Shown here: positions 1 through 4,921 of the stretch, piece after piece | Numbering within the stretch: position 1 is the stretch's first letter | Layout of the letters: every line of letters begins with the position of its first letter | NCBI GenBank assembly: GCA_001797745.1 | Contig: MGQF01000099.1 | Span: 40,235 to 46,858 of the forward strand | DNA length: 6,624 nucleotides | Direction of reading: 5' to 3' | DNA from: Deltaproteobacteria bacterium RBG_13_52_11 | Lineage (GTDB): Bacteria; Desulfobacterota; B13-G15; RBG-16-54-18 | Notes under the pieces: model-generated | What the model was told of the DNA's origin: nothing | Seen by the model: only the letters and a program-made list of their open reading frames with translations | Databases searched by the model: none | Program-made: the position numbers and the translations under genes

Positions 1-194
1 TCGATCTCCAGGGTCCCCTTGCGCTGGCATCTGCCATGGCCTTCGATGAGCGATATGGCCTCGGGGGGGATTTTTACCAACGGTATCCGCGTGAGATAGA
101 GCAGGTGACCAGAGCGGATGTCTTGCGGGTGGCTCGAAAATATATCGATCTGGATGCCTATACGTTGGTTATTGTCCGACCCGCATCCCCCTGA
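1..194 (+). CDS. M16 family (insulinase-like) zinc peptidase, C-terminal end only
   Basis: The frame opening at base 3 encodes 63 residues before a TGA at 192-194; the start and catalytic domains lie outside the window. The visible piece reads through ALASAMAFDERYGLGGDF, then IEQVTRADVLRVARKYI, and closes with a hydrophobic strand TLVIVRPASP. A helix of the form 'I..VT..DV..VA.KY(I/L)' followed by a final beta strand ending in P is the usual close of the C-terminal M16 domain, as in insulinase-like peptidases and processing-peptidase relatives. The HxxEH zinc motif would be in the missing N-terminal half, so catalytic activity cannot be judged; inactive M16 partner subunits also exist. Its end overlaps the end of the opposing thiamine-binding gene by 26 bases, and no + strand terminator is visible before 500. 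The family call rests on a short C-terminal pattern. Confidence 0.7.
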   Translation, partial: DLQGPLALASAMAFDERYGLGGDFYQRYPREIEQVTRADVLRVARKYIDLDAYTLVIVRPASP

Positions 195-486
195 GCCTCT
201 TGAGGACGGCCTCCTTCTTTCCTGCTATCCGCAATTCTTTGTCCCGGCGTTCGTCAATCCGGATGGTGGTGAGCACCCGCTCGGCCCCTTTTGTAAAGGG
301 TACCCGGTGCATCTGCACGGCCAAGCTCAGCAATTCTTCCACTTTCCCCTCCACCTCTGTCCCCATGGAGGTGACCTCGTACTTCAGCCCCTGCTGCTCT
401 ACTATCTTCACGCACTCGGCGACAAAGGGACTCACACTGGGGCTCTTAGTACCCACTGGCACGACGCTGATCTCCATAATAGCCAT
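169..486 (-). CDS. MTH1187/YqgV-family thiamine-binding protein
   Basis: This is a 105-residue soluble protein with no signal peptide or membrane segment. It begins MAIMEISVVPVGTKSPSVSP and continues with YEVTSMGTEVEG near residues 36-47 and VLTTIRIDER near 71-80. The short ferredoxin-like fold with 'E(I/V)SV.P.GT..PS.S..VA' at the N-terminus and 'Y...pMGT..EG' in the middle is characteristic of the MTH1187/YqgV (DUF77) family. Members are small oligomeric cytoplasmic proteins that bind thiamine or a related pyrimidine; the physiological role is not firmly known. The ATG at 486 is chosen because AAGGAG (plus-strand positions 495-500) sits 8 bases upstream; an in-frame ATG at 477 is a weaker alternative. 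The gene lies downstream of lptG on the same strand, but a terminator-like hairpin at 532-556 separates them, so it is probably expressed on its own. No clear promoter was found in the remaining gap, so readthrough is possible. Confidence 0.88.
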   Translation of the reverse strand: MAIMEISVVPVGTKSPSVSPFVAECVKIVEQQGLKYEVTSMGTEVEGKVEELLSLAVQMHRVPFTKGAERVLTTIRIDERRDKELRIAGKKEAVLKRLRGMRVGQ

Positions 487-531
487 GGCAATGGCTCCTT
501 ATTGACTATTGTCCCTCTCGGGGAATGGGAG

Positions 532-556
532 AAAAACCCTCGCCTTTAGGCGAAGA
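532..556 (-). terminator. Probable Rho-independent terminator of the lptF-lptG transcript
   Basis: Read on the minus strand, TCTTCGCC (556-549) pairs with GGCGAGGG (544-537) across a four-base TAAA loop, giving eight pairs including two G-U. TTTTT (536-532) follows immediately. A GC-rich stem with an adjacent T run is the intrinsic terminator pattern, and it only has this layout on the minus strand. It lies 50 bases after the lptG stop and before the thiamine-binding gene. Confidence 0.72.
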
Positions 557-584
557 CTTAGGTTCGTAAGTAAAAGGATTCATG

Positions 585-601
585 TCCCGCCTTTGGCGGG
601 A
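585..601 (-). terminator. Hairpin directly after lptG (first of two in tandem)
   Basis: TCCCGCC (585-591) and GGCGGGA (595-601) form a perfect 7-bp stem with a 3-base loop, starting 5 bases past the lptG stop codon. The bases that follow on the minus strand contain only a short CCTTTTA, so it is a weaker terminator by itself. It may pause polymerase, or protect the 3' end of the mRNA, ahead of the better terminator at 532-556. The core (CGCCTTT next to GGCG) resembles that of the second hairpin. Confidence 0.5.
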
Positions 602-605
602 TAGT

Positions 606-1697
606 TTATTGATGGATGCTCTCGAGGAGAAACCCCCCTATGAGGCCGAAGAAGACGTTGGGCGCCCAGGCGGCGATGAAAGGCGGGAAGGTGCCAGCGT
701 ACCCCATGGCGACGGAGATGGCAAAGGCCATCCAATAGATGAAGCCGATGCCTATACTAATCCCCACCCCCTGAGCGATCCCCCCTCCGCGGCCGTGGCT
801 CGCCGCCAGTGCCAGAGGGCTTCCCATCAAGACCATGATGAGGGTCAAAAAGGGGAAGGACACTTTTTTGTGGAGGTCAACGACATATCGGGTGGGATCG
901 TATCCGTCACTCCTGAGCCTTTCCACATATTCCTTGAGCTCCCCGTAAGTCATCTCATCTGGGTTCTGCATCCCCTTTTTGAAGTCCTCCGGTCTCTCAG
1001 GTATGGGGATATCCCTCTCATCGTACATCTCCGTTTGCACCTCCCCTCCGGGGAGAAAGTCCCTGATAGCCACCTCATAGAAGGTCCACCCGTTCCCGTT
1101 CCCGTTCCATTGGGCCTCGCGGGCGTCTACGCGCCGGCGGAGATTGAATGCCTCGTCGAAATAATAGATGGTCACCCCCTTCAGGAGATTTTTCTTCGGC
1201 TCGAGGAGGCGAATGTTGTAGATGGCGTTTTCACCACGGTACCAGATCTTGTTGAGCTGGAAAAAGGCCCGTTCCTCTTCCTTCTTTACTTTGACCGACC
1301 AGATATAGTTGGCTTTGCGGGCGGCGTAGGGGACGATGGTCTCGTTACAGAGGAAGATAAAGGCGGTGACTAAAGCGGCAAGGACTAAGAGGGGGAACAT
1401 GATCCGATAGGTGCTGACGCCATGGGCCTTCATGGCCACGACCTCATTGTTCCGCGCGAGGACCCCCAAGGTGATCAAGGCGGCCAAAAGGGTGGCGAAG
1501 GGAAGGGTCTGGGCAAGAAACGGGGGGATTTTATAGAGAAAATACTCCAGGATCAGGTATAAGGGGGCCTTATTGACGATGATGGCATTGATCCTTTCGA
1601 AGAGTTCTACGACGAAAAAGATCAGGAAGAAGGAGGTTGCCCACAGAGAGAGAAGCTTCAAGAACTCTCTGGCGATGTAACGGCTGAGAATTCTCAT
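606..1697 (-). CDS. lptG: LPS export permease LptG (YjgP/YjgQ family)
   Basis: With the ATG at 1697 the protein has 363 residues, the usual LptG length, and begins MRILSRYIAREFL, matching the family's usual 'MkiLdrYi.reFl' opening. Visible layout: hydrophobic helices near residues 13-36, 50-80 and 98-122; a soluble periplasmic jellyroll region about 125-275; and three more helices near 278-298, 305-330 and 335-358. The cytoplasmic segment NNEVVAMKAHGVSTYR (83-98) is the coupling region that contacts the LptB ATPase in this family. LptG pairs with LptF and LptB2 to extract LPS from the inner membrane. Start choice is uncertain: GGGAGGT abuts the 1697 ATG, too close to be ideal. Upstream ATGs at 1721 and 1796 are in frame, and the latter would overlap lptF by 28 bases. 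The extra residues do not look like family sequence, so 1697 is preferred. The gap to lptF is then 71 bases. Confidence 0.93.
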   Translation of the reverse strand: MRILSRYIAREFLKLLSLWATSFFLIFFVVELFERINAIIVNKAPLYLILEYFLYKIPPFLAQTLPFATLLAALITLGVLARNNEVVAMKAHGVSTYRIMFPLLVLAALVTAFIFLCNETIVPYAARKANYIWSVKVKKEEERAFFQLNKIWYRGENAIYNIRLLEPKKNLLKGVTIYYFDEAFNLRRRVDAREAQWNGNGNGWTFYEVAIRDFLPGGEVQTEMYDERDIPIPERPEDFKKGMQNPDEMTYGELKEYVERLRSDGYDPTRYVVDLHKKVSFPFLTLIMVLMGSPLALAASHGRGGGIAQGVGISIGIGFIYWMAFAISVAMGYAGTFPPFIAAWAPNVFFGLIGGFLLESIHQ

Positions 1698-1768
1698 ACC
1701 TCCCGAACCCTGCGGTCTCATACCCTTCTCATTGCCAAAAGGCAGAGGGAGTTGAGTTGAAGAGTGAT

Positions 1769-2980
1769 CTACATCACGCGGAAAAATCTTTTCCATTGTT
1801 CCCTTAGAAATTCCATTCCCTTGTCCACCCAGGAGAGGATCCGCAGCGGGGACTCTTGAGCCGTCTTTACAAAGAGGTATATCCCCAGGGCCCCAAAGAG
1901 GATATTAGGAAACCACGCAGCCAAAAAAGGGGATATGATCCCGCTTACACCCAAATTCTTTCCCAGACAGTAGAGGACGTAATAGAGGAGGAAGATGCCG
2001 GCACACAAAACGAATCCCCACGACCTCCCTGATTGCGTGCGCTGCACCCCTAAGGGGAGCCCCACAAGGCCGAAGATTAGGGCACCAAAGGGGATGGCAA
2101 ATTTGAAGTGGAGTTCCACCAGTTGAGGACGGATGTTTTGCCCTCGTTCCCTCAACCCCTTGATCTTCTCACGCAAATCACTGATGGACATCTCTTTTTC
2201 CAACATCCGCACCCGTGCCCTTTTGCGCTCCTTTGCCATCTCCTCTTTCAGGAATATGGTGAACTGATAGGTGTTGAAGTTGATGGTGCGATAGGTCTCC
2301 CCTTGTACCTCCTGAGAATGAATGCTCCCATCGAAGAGGTTTAACACCAATTTTTGGGCCTTGGGGTCTGAGGTGAGATACCCCCTGCGGGCAACGATGG
2401 CGCTGTTTATCTGAGGATCCCTCTCGTCGTAGATCATAATCCCCTCTAACATCTTTTCCCTTTGGGAGACCTTATTCACATAAATAACCAAGTCGCCAAA
2501 GGGGGCGTTGAAGATGCGTTCCTTCACGTCCAGCTTACCCTGGGTCCCGGCAAGCTGAAAGAGGGTCTCGCGAAAGTTTTGACTCCCCCACGGTACGGCA
2601 TAGAACACGAGGAAGGTGGTGAAGAGGAAGGTGATTACTGAGAGGAAGATCACGGGGGGGCTCAGCCTGTAGAGCCCCACCCCCGATGTCTTGAGGGCGA
2701 TGATCTCGTTGTCTGCGGACAATCTCGCCAGGGCCGTGAGGATCCCGAGCAAGAGGGACATGGGGGCGACAAAGACCAGAAAGGCCGGGATGAGACACAA
2801 AAAGAGTTTTATTGCATAAAGCACAGGGATCCCTTTTTCCACGACCATCTCTGTGATGCGAAACAGTTTGCTCACCAAGAAGATGAAGGTAAAGATCCCC
2901 ATCCCGATCCCTGTGGGGACCATGATCTCCTTCAGGATATAGAGATCGATGATCTTGGGCCTCCTGGTCTCTCTGCTCAT
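1769..2980 (-). CDS. lptF: LPS export permease LptF (YjgP/YjgQ family)
   Basis: From the ATG at 2980 this is 403 residues. PKIIDLYILKEIMVP (8-22) aligns with the standard LptF/LptG opening. Hydrophobic helices fall near 23-45, 52-85 and 106-130, a periplasmic domain near 132-290, and a second set of three helices near 293-315, 320-345 and 348-372. The LptB-coupling segment is ADNEIIALKTSGVGLYR (89-105), parallel to LptG's NNEVVAMKAHGVS; the two permeases are old paralogues. A charged stretch, KEEMAKERKRARVRMLEKEM (245-264), precedes the second membrane half. A 31-residue basic/aromatic tail after the last helix is longer than LptG's. The frame can be extended to a TTG at 3055, but that TTG lies in the promoter -35 box, so it is rejected. 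An ATG at 3019 would be leaderless. The 2980 ATG has no good Shine-Dalgarno, so the exact start is open. Confidence 0.93.
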   Translation of the reverse strand: MSRETRRPKIIDLYILKEIMVPTGIGMGIFTFIFLVSKLFRITEMVVEKGIPVLYAIKLFLCLIPAFLVFVAPMSLLLGILTALARLSADNEIIALKTSGVGLYRLSPPVIFLSVITFLFTTFLVFYAVPWGSQNFRETLFQLAGTQGKLDVKERIFNAPFGDLVIYVNKVSQREKMLEGIMIYDERDPQINSAIVARRGYLTSDPKAQKLVLNLFDGSIHSQEVQGETYRTINFNTYQFTIFLKEEMAKERKRARVRMLEKEMSISDLREKIKGLRERGQNIRPQLVELHFKFAIPFGALIFGLVGLPLGVQRTQSGRSWGFVLCAGIFLLYYVLYCLGKNLGVSGIISPFLAAWFPNILFGALGIYLFVKTAQESPLRILSWVDKGMEFLREQWKRFFRVM

Positions 2981-3026
2981 GGAGAAAAGTCTGTTTACGA
3001 GTCGCGATATCCTAACCATATAAAAT

Positions 3027-3055
3027 ACTATAACAGAAGGAAAGGGGATTTTCAA
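3027..3055 (-). promoter_or_regulatory. Sigma70-type promoter for lptF-lptG
   Basis: On the minus strand TTGAAA (3055-3050) is followed by a 17-base spacer and TATAGT (3032-3027). Each box has 5 of 6 consensus bases and the spacing is optimal. Transcription would begin near 3019-3020, leaving a leader of about 40 bases before the ATG at 2980, or none before the ATG at 3019. This placement is the main argument against longer lptF starts. Confidence 0.7.
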
Positions 3056-3066
3056 GGAAGGTGGTA

Positions 3067-3128
3067 AAGGGGCGGGCCTATCCGGCTGTACAAGGCCGGT
3101 TATTACAGCCGAGAGGGCTTAGTCCCTT
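3067..3128. repeat. Nested imperfect inverted repeat in the lptF/rpsB divergent gap
   Basis: Three arms nest around one axis: AAGGGG (3067-3072) with TCCCTT (3123-3128); GCC (3076-3078) with GGC (3116-3118); and CGGCTGT (3083-3089) with ACAGCCG (3105-3111), a perfect 7-bp pair around a 15-base loop. The inner loop also contains GGCCGG, and AGGG/CCCT (3114-3117/3124-3127) offers an alternative fold. It lies between the divergent promoters, so it could be part of a small RNA, a repeat-family copy or a protein-binding site. The strand and function are not known. Confidence 0.45.
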
Positions 3129-3142
3129 ACAGTGAGGACTGT
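3129..3142. repeat. Short perfect inverted repeat
   Basis: ACAGT (3129-3133) and ACTGT (3138-3142) form a 5-bp stem with a GAGG loop, directly abutting the nested repeat at 3067-3128. Taken alone it could be chance; it is listed because it continues a run of inverted repeats through this gap. Confidence 0.3.
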
Positions 3143-3171
3143 GATTTCTCCGCTCAAGGGGATGCTGCAAG

Positions 3172-3195
3172 ACAGTATGGTCTTTTTGACCCTGT
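3172..3195. repeat. Bulged hairpin overlapping the candidate rpsB -35 box
   Basis: ACAG (3172-3175) pairs with CTGT (3192-3195), and GGTC (3179-3182) with GACC (3188-3191), leaving a TAT bulge and a five-T loop. The right arm contains TTGACC, the -35 box proposed for rpsB, so this could also act as an operator-like site on double-stranded DNA. Confidence 0.35.
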
Positions 3196-3214
3196 TTCTG
3201 CGATATTGTAAGCT
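3186..3214 (+). promoter_or_regulatory. Candidate rpsB operon promoter (P1)
   Basis: TTGACC (3186-3191, 5 of 6 consensus) is followed by a 17-base spacer and TAAGCT (3209-3214), which keeps the key T, A and final T of the -10 box. Transcription would start near 3221, giving an rpsB leader of about 190 bases that includes the strong stem-loop at 3231-3267. The -10 box is weak, so confidence is moderate. Confidence 0.42.
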
Positions 3215-3230
3215 TTAATCTCTTTCTATC

Positions 3231-3267
3231 TCCTCTCAATAAAGGATCAAGGCAATTATTGAGGGGG
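3231..3267 (+). other. Strong stem-loop upstream of rpsB
   Basis: Bases 3231-3242 pair with 3256-3267 in a continuous 12-bp RNA stem when read on the + strand. The inner 8 bp, CTCAATAA with TTATTGAG, are perfect; two outer pairs are U-G. The loop is 13 bases (3243-3255). Because the outer pairs are G-U only on this strand, an RNA role in the + direction is favoured. No T tract follows, only GC-rich sequence, so it does not look like a terminator. If P1 is used it would sit near the 5' end of the rpsB mRNA, where it could stabilise or regulate the message. Confidence 0.5.
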
Positions 3268-3299
3268 CGCCGCCAAATTTTCTCTTGCAAAACAAGGGG

Positions 3300-3308
3300 T
3301 GGTATGCT
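3300..3308 (+). promoter_or_regulatory. Candidate second rpsB promoter (extended -10)
   Basis: TGG followed by TATGCT (3303-3308) fits an extended -10 element, which can work without a good -35 box. Alternatively TTGCAA (3285-3290) with a 17-base spacer points to a weak TAAAGG at 3308-3313. Either would start transcription near 3315-3320 and give a leader of about 95 bases that excludes the 3231-3267 stem-loop. Confidence 0.3.
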
Positions 3309-3329
3309 AAAGGTCATTTTCATTAAACA

Positions 3330-3407
3330 CGCCTCCTGATCGATTTGGGGGTGCCTGCGAGGGTTCCAAACGAGCAGAAGGGGGCGGAAGATACAACCAG
3401 AAGGAGG
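3330..3407 (+). promoter_or_regulatory. rpsB leader with Shine-Dalgarno-complementary segment (possible translational switch)
   Basis: CCTCCT (3332-3337) is the exact complement of AGGAGG (3402-3407), the core of the rpsB ribosome binding site, and could mask it. The same bases can instead form a local 7-pair hairpin, 3330-3336 with 3347-3353 (two G-U pairs, 10-base loop), which would free the site. Two mutually exclusive pairings suggest a regulatory leader. In E. coli S2 represses its own mRNA through the rpsB leader, but no sequence similarity to that element is claimed here. Confidence 0.38.
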
Positions 3408-3411
3408 TTCT

Positions 3412-4245
3412 ATGTCCGTTGTCACGATGAAAGAGTTGTTGGAGGCTGGGGTTCATTTCGGCCACCAGACAAAGCGCTGGGACCCCAAGATGAAGCCTTA
3501 CATCTTTGGGGCGAGAAATGGTATCTATATACTCGACCTGCAGCAGACCGTTAAGTTCTTAGATGTGGCCCATGAATTTGTCCGGGATACAGTGGCCAAG
3601 GGTGAAAAAATCCTTTTTGTCGGAACGAAGAGGCAGGCCCAGGAGGCCATCTATGAAGAGGCTGTGCGCTGTGGTATGTTGTATGTCAATCATCGTTGGT
3701 TGGGAGGTACCCTCACCAATTTTCAGACGATAAAGAAGAGTATCGATAAGCTCAAGGAACTTGAAAAGATGGAGGAGAAAGGGGAGTTTCAGAGACTTCT
3801 TAAAAAAGAGGTTTTACAGTTGCAAAAAAAGAGGGCCAAACTAAGCAAGTATCTGGAGGGGATTAAGGATATGGATCGATTTCCCGGGGCCCTCTTCATC
3901 GTTGACCCCAAGCGTGAGCGGATAGCAGTGAGTGAGGCGAGGAAGTTGGGGATACCCACGGTTTCCATCGTGGACACCAATTGTGATCCTGATGAGATAG
4001 ACTATGTGATCCCGGGGAATGATGATGCCATACGGGCTATCCGTCTTTTCGCCACCAAGATTGCCAATGCAGCGATCGAAGGAAAGAGGCTCCGCGAGGA
4101 AGAACTCCAAGGAGAGATAGGGGAAGAGACCCCCATCGAGGCCGCTCCTGGTGAAGGGATTGAAGGGGAAGCTGGAGGAGAAGGAGAGCGCAAGGATGCG
4201 GAGGAAAACGGGGAGGAAGAAGACGACAGCGCGGAGGAGACGTAA
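3412..4245 (+). CDS. rpsB: 30S ribosomal protein S2
   Basis: The protein has 277 residues and starts at an ATG preceded by AAGGAGG (3401-3407). Hallmarks of S2: MKELLEAGVHFGHQTKRWDP (6-25), IFGARNGIYILDLQQT (31-46), FVGTKRQAQ (69-77), VNHRWLGGTLTNF (92-104), a helical coiled-coil insertion about 105-150, and FIVDPKRERIAVSEARKLGI (162-181), then DTNCDPDEIDYVIPGNDDA (188-206). S2 joins the 30S subunit late, near S1, and is needed for translation initiation. The globular domain ends near 228; residues 229-277 form a low-complexity tail dominated by Glu, Asp and Gly. Acidic S2 extensions occur in several bacterial groups, but their function is not established. It is the first gene of the operon; tsf starts 33 bases after its stop. 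Expression is probably set by the structured leader and, by analogy with other bacteria, autoregulated by S2. Confidence 0.98.
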   Translation: MSVVTMKELLEAGVHFGHQTKRWDPKMKPYIFGARNGIYILDLQQTVKFLDVAHEFVRDTVAKGEKILFVGTKRQAQEAIYEEAVRCGMLYVNHRWLGGTLTNFQTIKKSIDKLKELEKMEEKGEFQRLLKKEVLQLQKKRAKLSKYLEGIKDMDRFPGALFIVDPKRERIAVSEARKLGIPTVSIVDTNCDPDEIDYVIPGNDDAIRAIRLFATKIANAAIEGKRLREEELQGEIGEETPIEAAPGEGIEGEAGGEGERKDAEENGEEEDDSAEET

Positions 4246-4252
4246 TCCCGGC

Positions 4253-4276
4253 AGAGGAGGATGAGGAGGCAAGGAG
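4253..4276 (+). promoter_or_regulatory. Tandem Shine-Dalgarno cluster at the tsf start
   Basis: Three purine-rich SD-like boxes occur in 24 bases: GAGGAGG (4254-4260), GAGGAGG (4263-4269) and AAGGAG (4271-4276), interleaved with in-frame ATGs at 4261 and 4279. For the 4279 ATG the middle box lies 9 bases upstream, a workable spacing, while the last is too close at 2. For the 4261 ATG the first box abuts the codon, though AGAGG within it (4253-4257) leaves 3 bases. This favours 4279 as the main start. Confidence 0.6.
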
Positions 4277-4278
4277 CG

Positions 4279-4893
4279 ATGGAGATATCCGCGGGTGCTA
4301 TTAAGGAATTGAGGCAGAGGACAGGGGTTGGCGTTATGGAGTGCAAGAAGGCCCTGTCGGAGTGTGCGGGAAACATTAATGAAGCCATTGACTTCCTCCG
4401 TAAAAAGGGGTTGGCCAAGGCAGCGAAGAGGGCGGGCCGGGAGACCGCCGAGGGTCTTATTACCTCTTATATACATCCAGGGGGGAAGATAGGGGTCCTG
4501 GTGGATATAGACTGCGAAACGGATTTTGTGGCCAGGACAGAGGATTTTCAGGGCCTGGTAAAAGAGATCGCCATGCATATTGCCGCCATGAACCCCATCG
4601 CTATCAGCCGCGAAGATGTCCCTCCAGAGGTTATAGAGAAGGAAAAGGAGATCCTGAGGGCCGAGGCCGCGGCGTCCGGTAAACCCGATAAGGTGGTGGA
4701 CAAGATCGTGGAGGGGAGGCTGGAGAAATTCTTCGCGGAACAGTGCTTAATGGAGCAGGCCTATATTAAGAATCCTGATATCACCGTTAAGGATCTCATC
4801 TACGATGCCATAGCCAAGGTGGGGGAAAATATTACCGTGCGGCGTTTCACCAGGTATCAACTGGGTGAGGTCTTAGGGGAAGACGACAGGTGA
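4279..4893 (+). CDS. tsf: Elongation factor Ts (short form)
   Basis: This is the guanine-nucleotide exchange factor that regenerates EF-Tu-GTP. From the ATG at 4279 it has 204 residues and opens MEISAGAIKELRQRTGVGVM, matching the family's 'M..I.a..VkeLRe.TGaGmMdCKkAL'. ECKKALSECAGNINEAIDFLRKKG (21-44) completes the UBA-like N-terminal domain that docks on EF-Tu. The exchange motif CETDFVA is at 79-85; Asp82-Phe83 correspond to the residues that wedge near the EF-Tu Mg2+ site in E. coli. The C-terminal KNPDITVKDLI...VGENITVRRF (164-190) closes the core. At about 200 residues it is the compact form, as in Thermus and some Desulfobacterota, with a single reduced dimerisation subdomain; E. coli EF-Ts has about 283. 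The 4261 ATG would add MRRQGA, which is not family sequence. It follows rpsB, as in most bacteria. Confidence 0.97.
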   Translation: MEISAGAIKELRQRTGVGVMECKKALSECAGNINEAIDFLRKKGLAKAAKRAGRETAEGLITSYIHPGGKIGVLVDIDCETDFVARTEDFQGLVKEIAMHIAAMNPIAISREDVPPEVIEKEKEILRAEAAASGKPDKVVDKIVEGRLEKFFAEQCLMEQAYIKNPDITVKDLIYDAIAKVGENITVRRFTRYQLGEVLGEDDR

Positions 4894-4921
4894 TTCCACG
4901 GATTGACTATGGTCATCTTCA

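Noticed and set aside
118..549. + strand frame of 143 codons after the peptidase
   Set aside because: It is antisense to the thiamine-binding gene and out of frame with the peptidase; low-complexity His/Leu/Pro composition and no ribosome site.
582..1373. Long + strand open frame of 263 codons inside lptG
   Set aside because: It is antisense to a well-supported LptG membrane protein, has no ribosome binding site and gives a Pro/His-rich sequence without family features.
3067..3267. tRNA, tmRNA, SRP RNA, RNase P RNA or a known riboswitch
   Set aside because: I looked for conserved core motifs of these RNAs on both strands and found none; only generic stem-loops are present.
3078..3425. Minus-strand frame of 115 codons in the lptF/rpsB gap
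   Set aside because: No Shine-Dalgarno, covers the rpsB start and leader, and the translation matches no family I recognise. The inverted repeats explain the region better.
3841..4578. Long minus-strand open frame across rpsB and tsf
   Set aside because: It lies antisense to two certain genes; its Pro/Ser/Leu-rich translation is typical of the complement of Glu/Lys-rich coding sequence.
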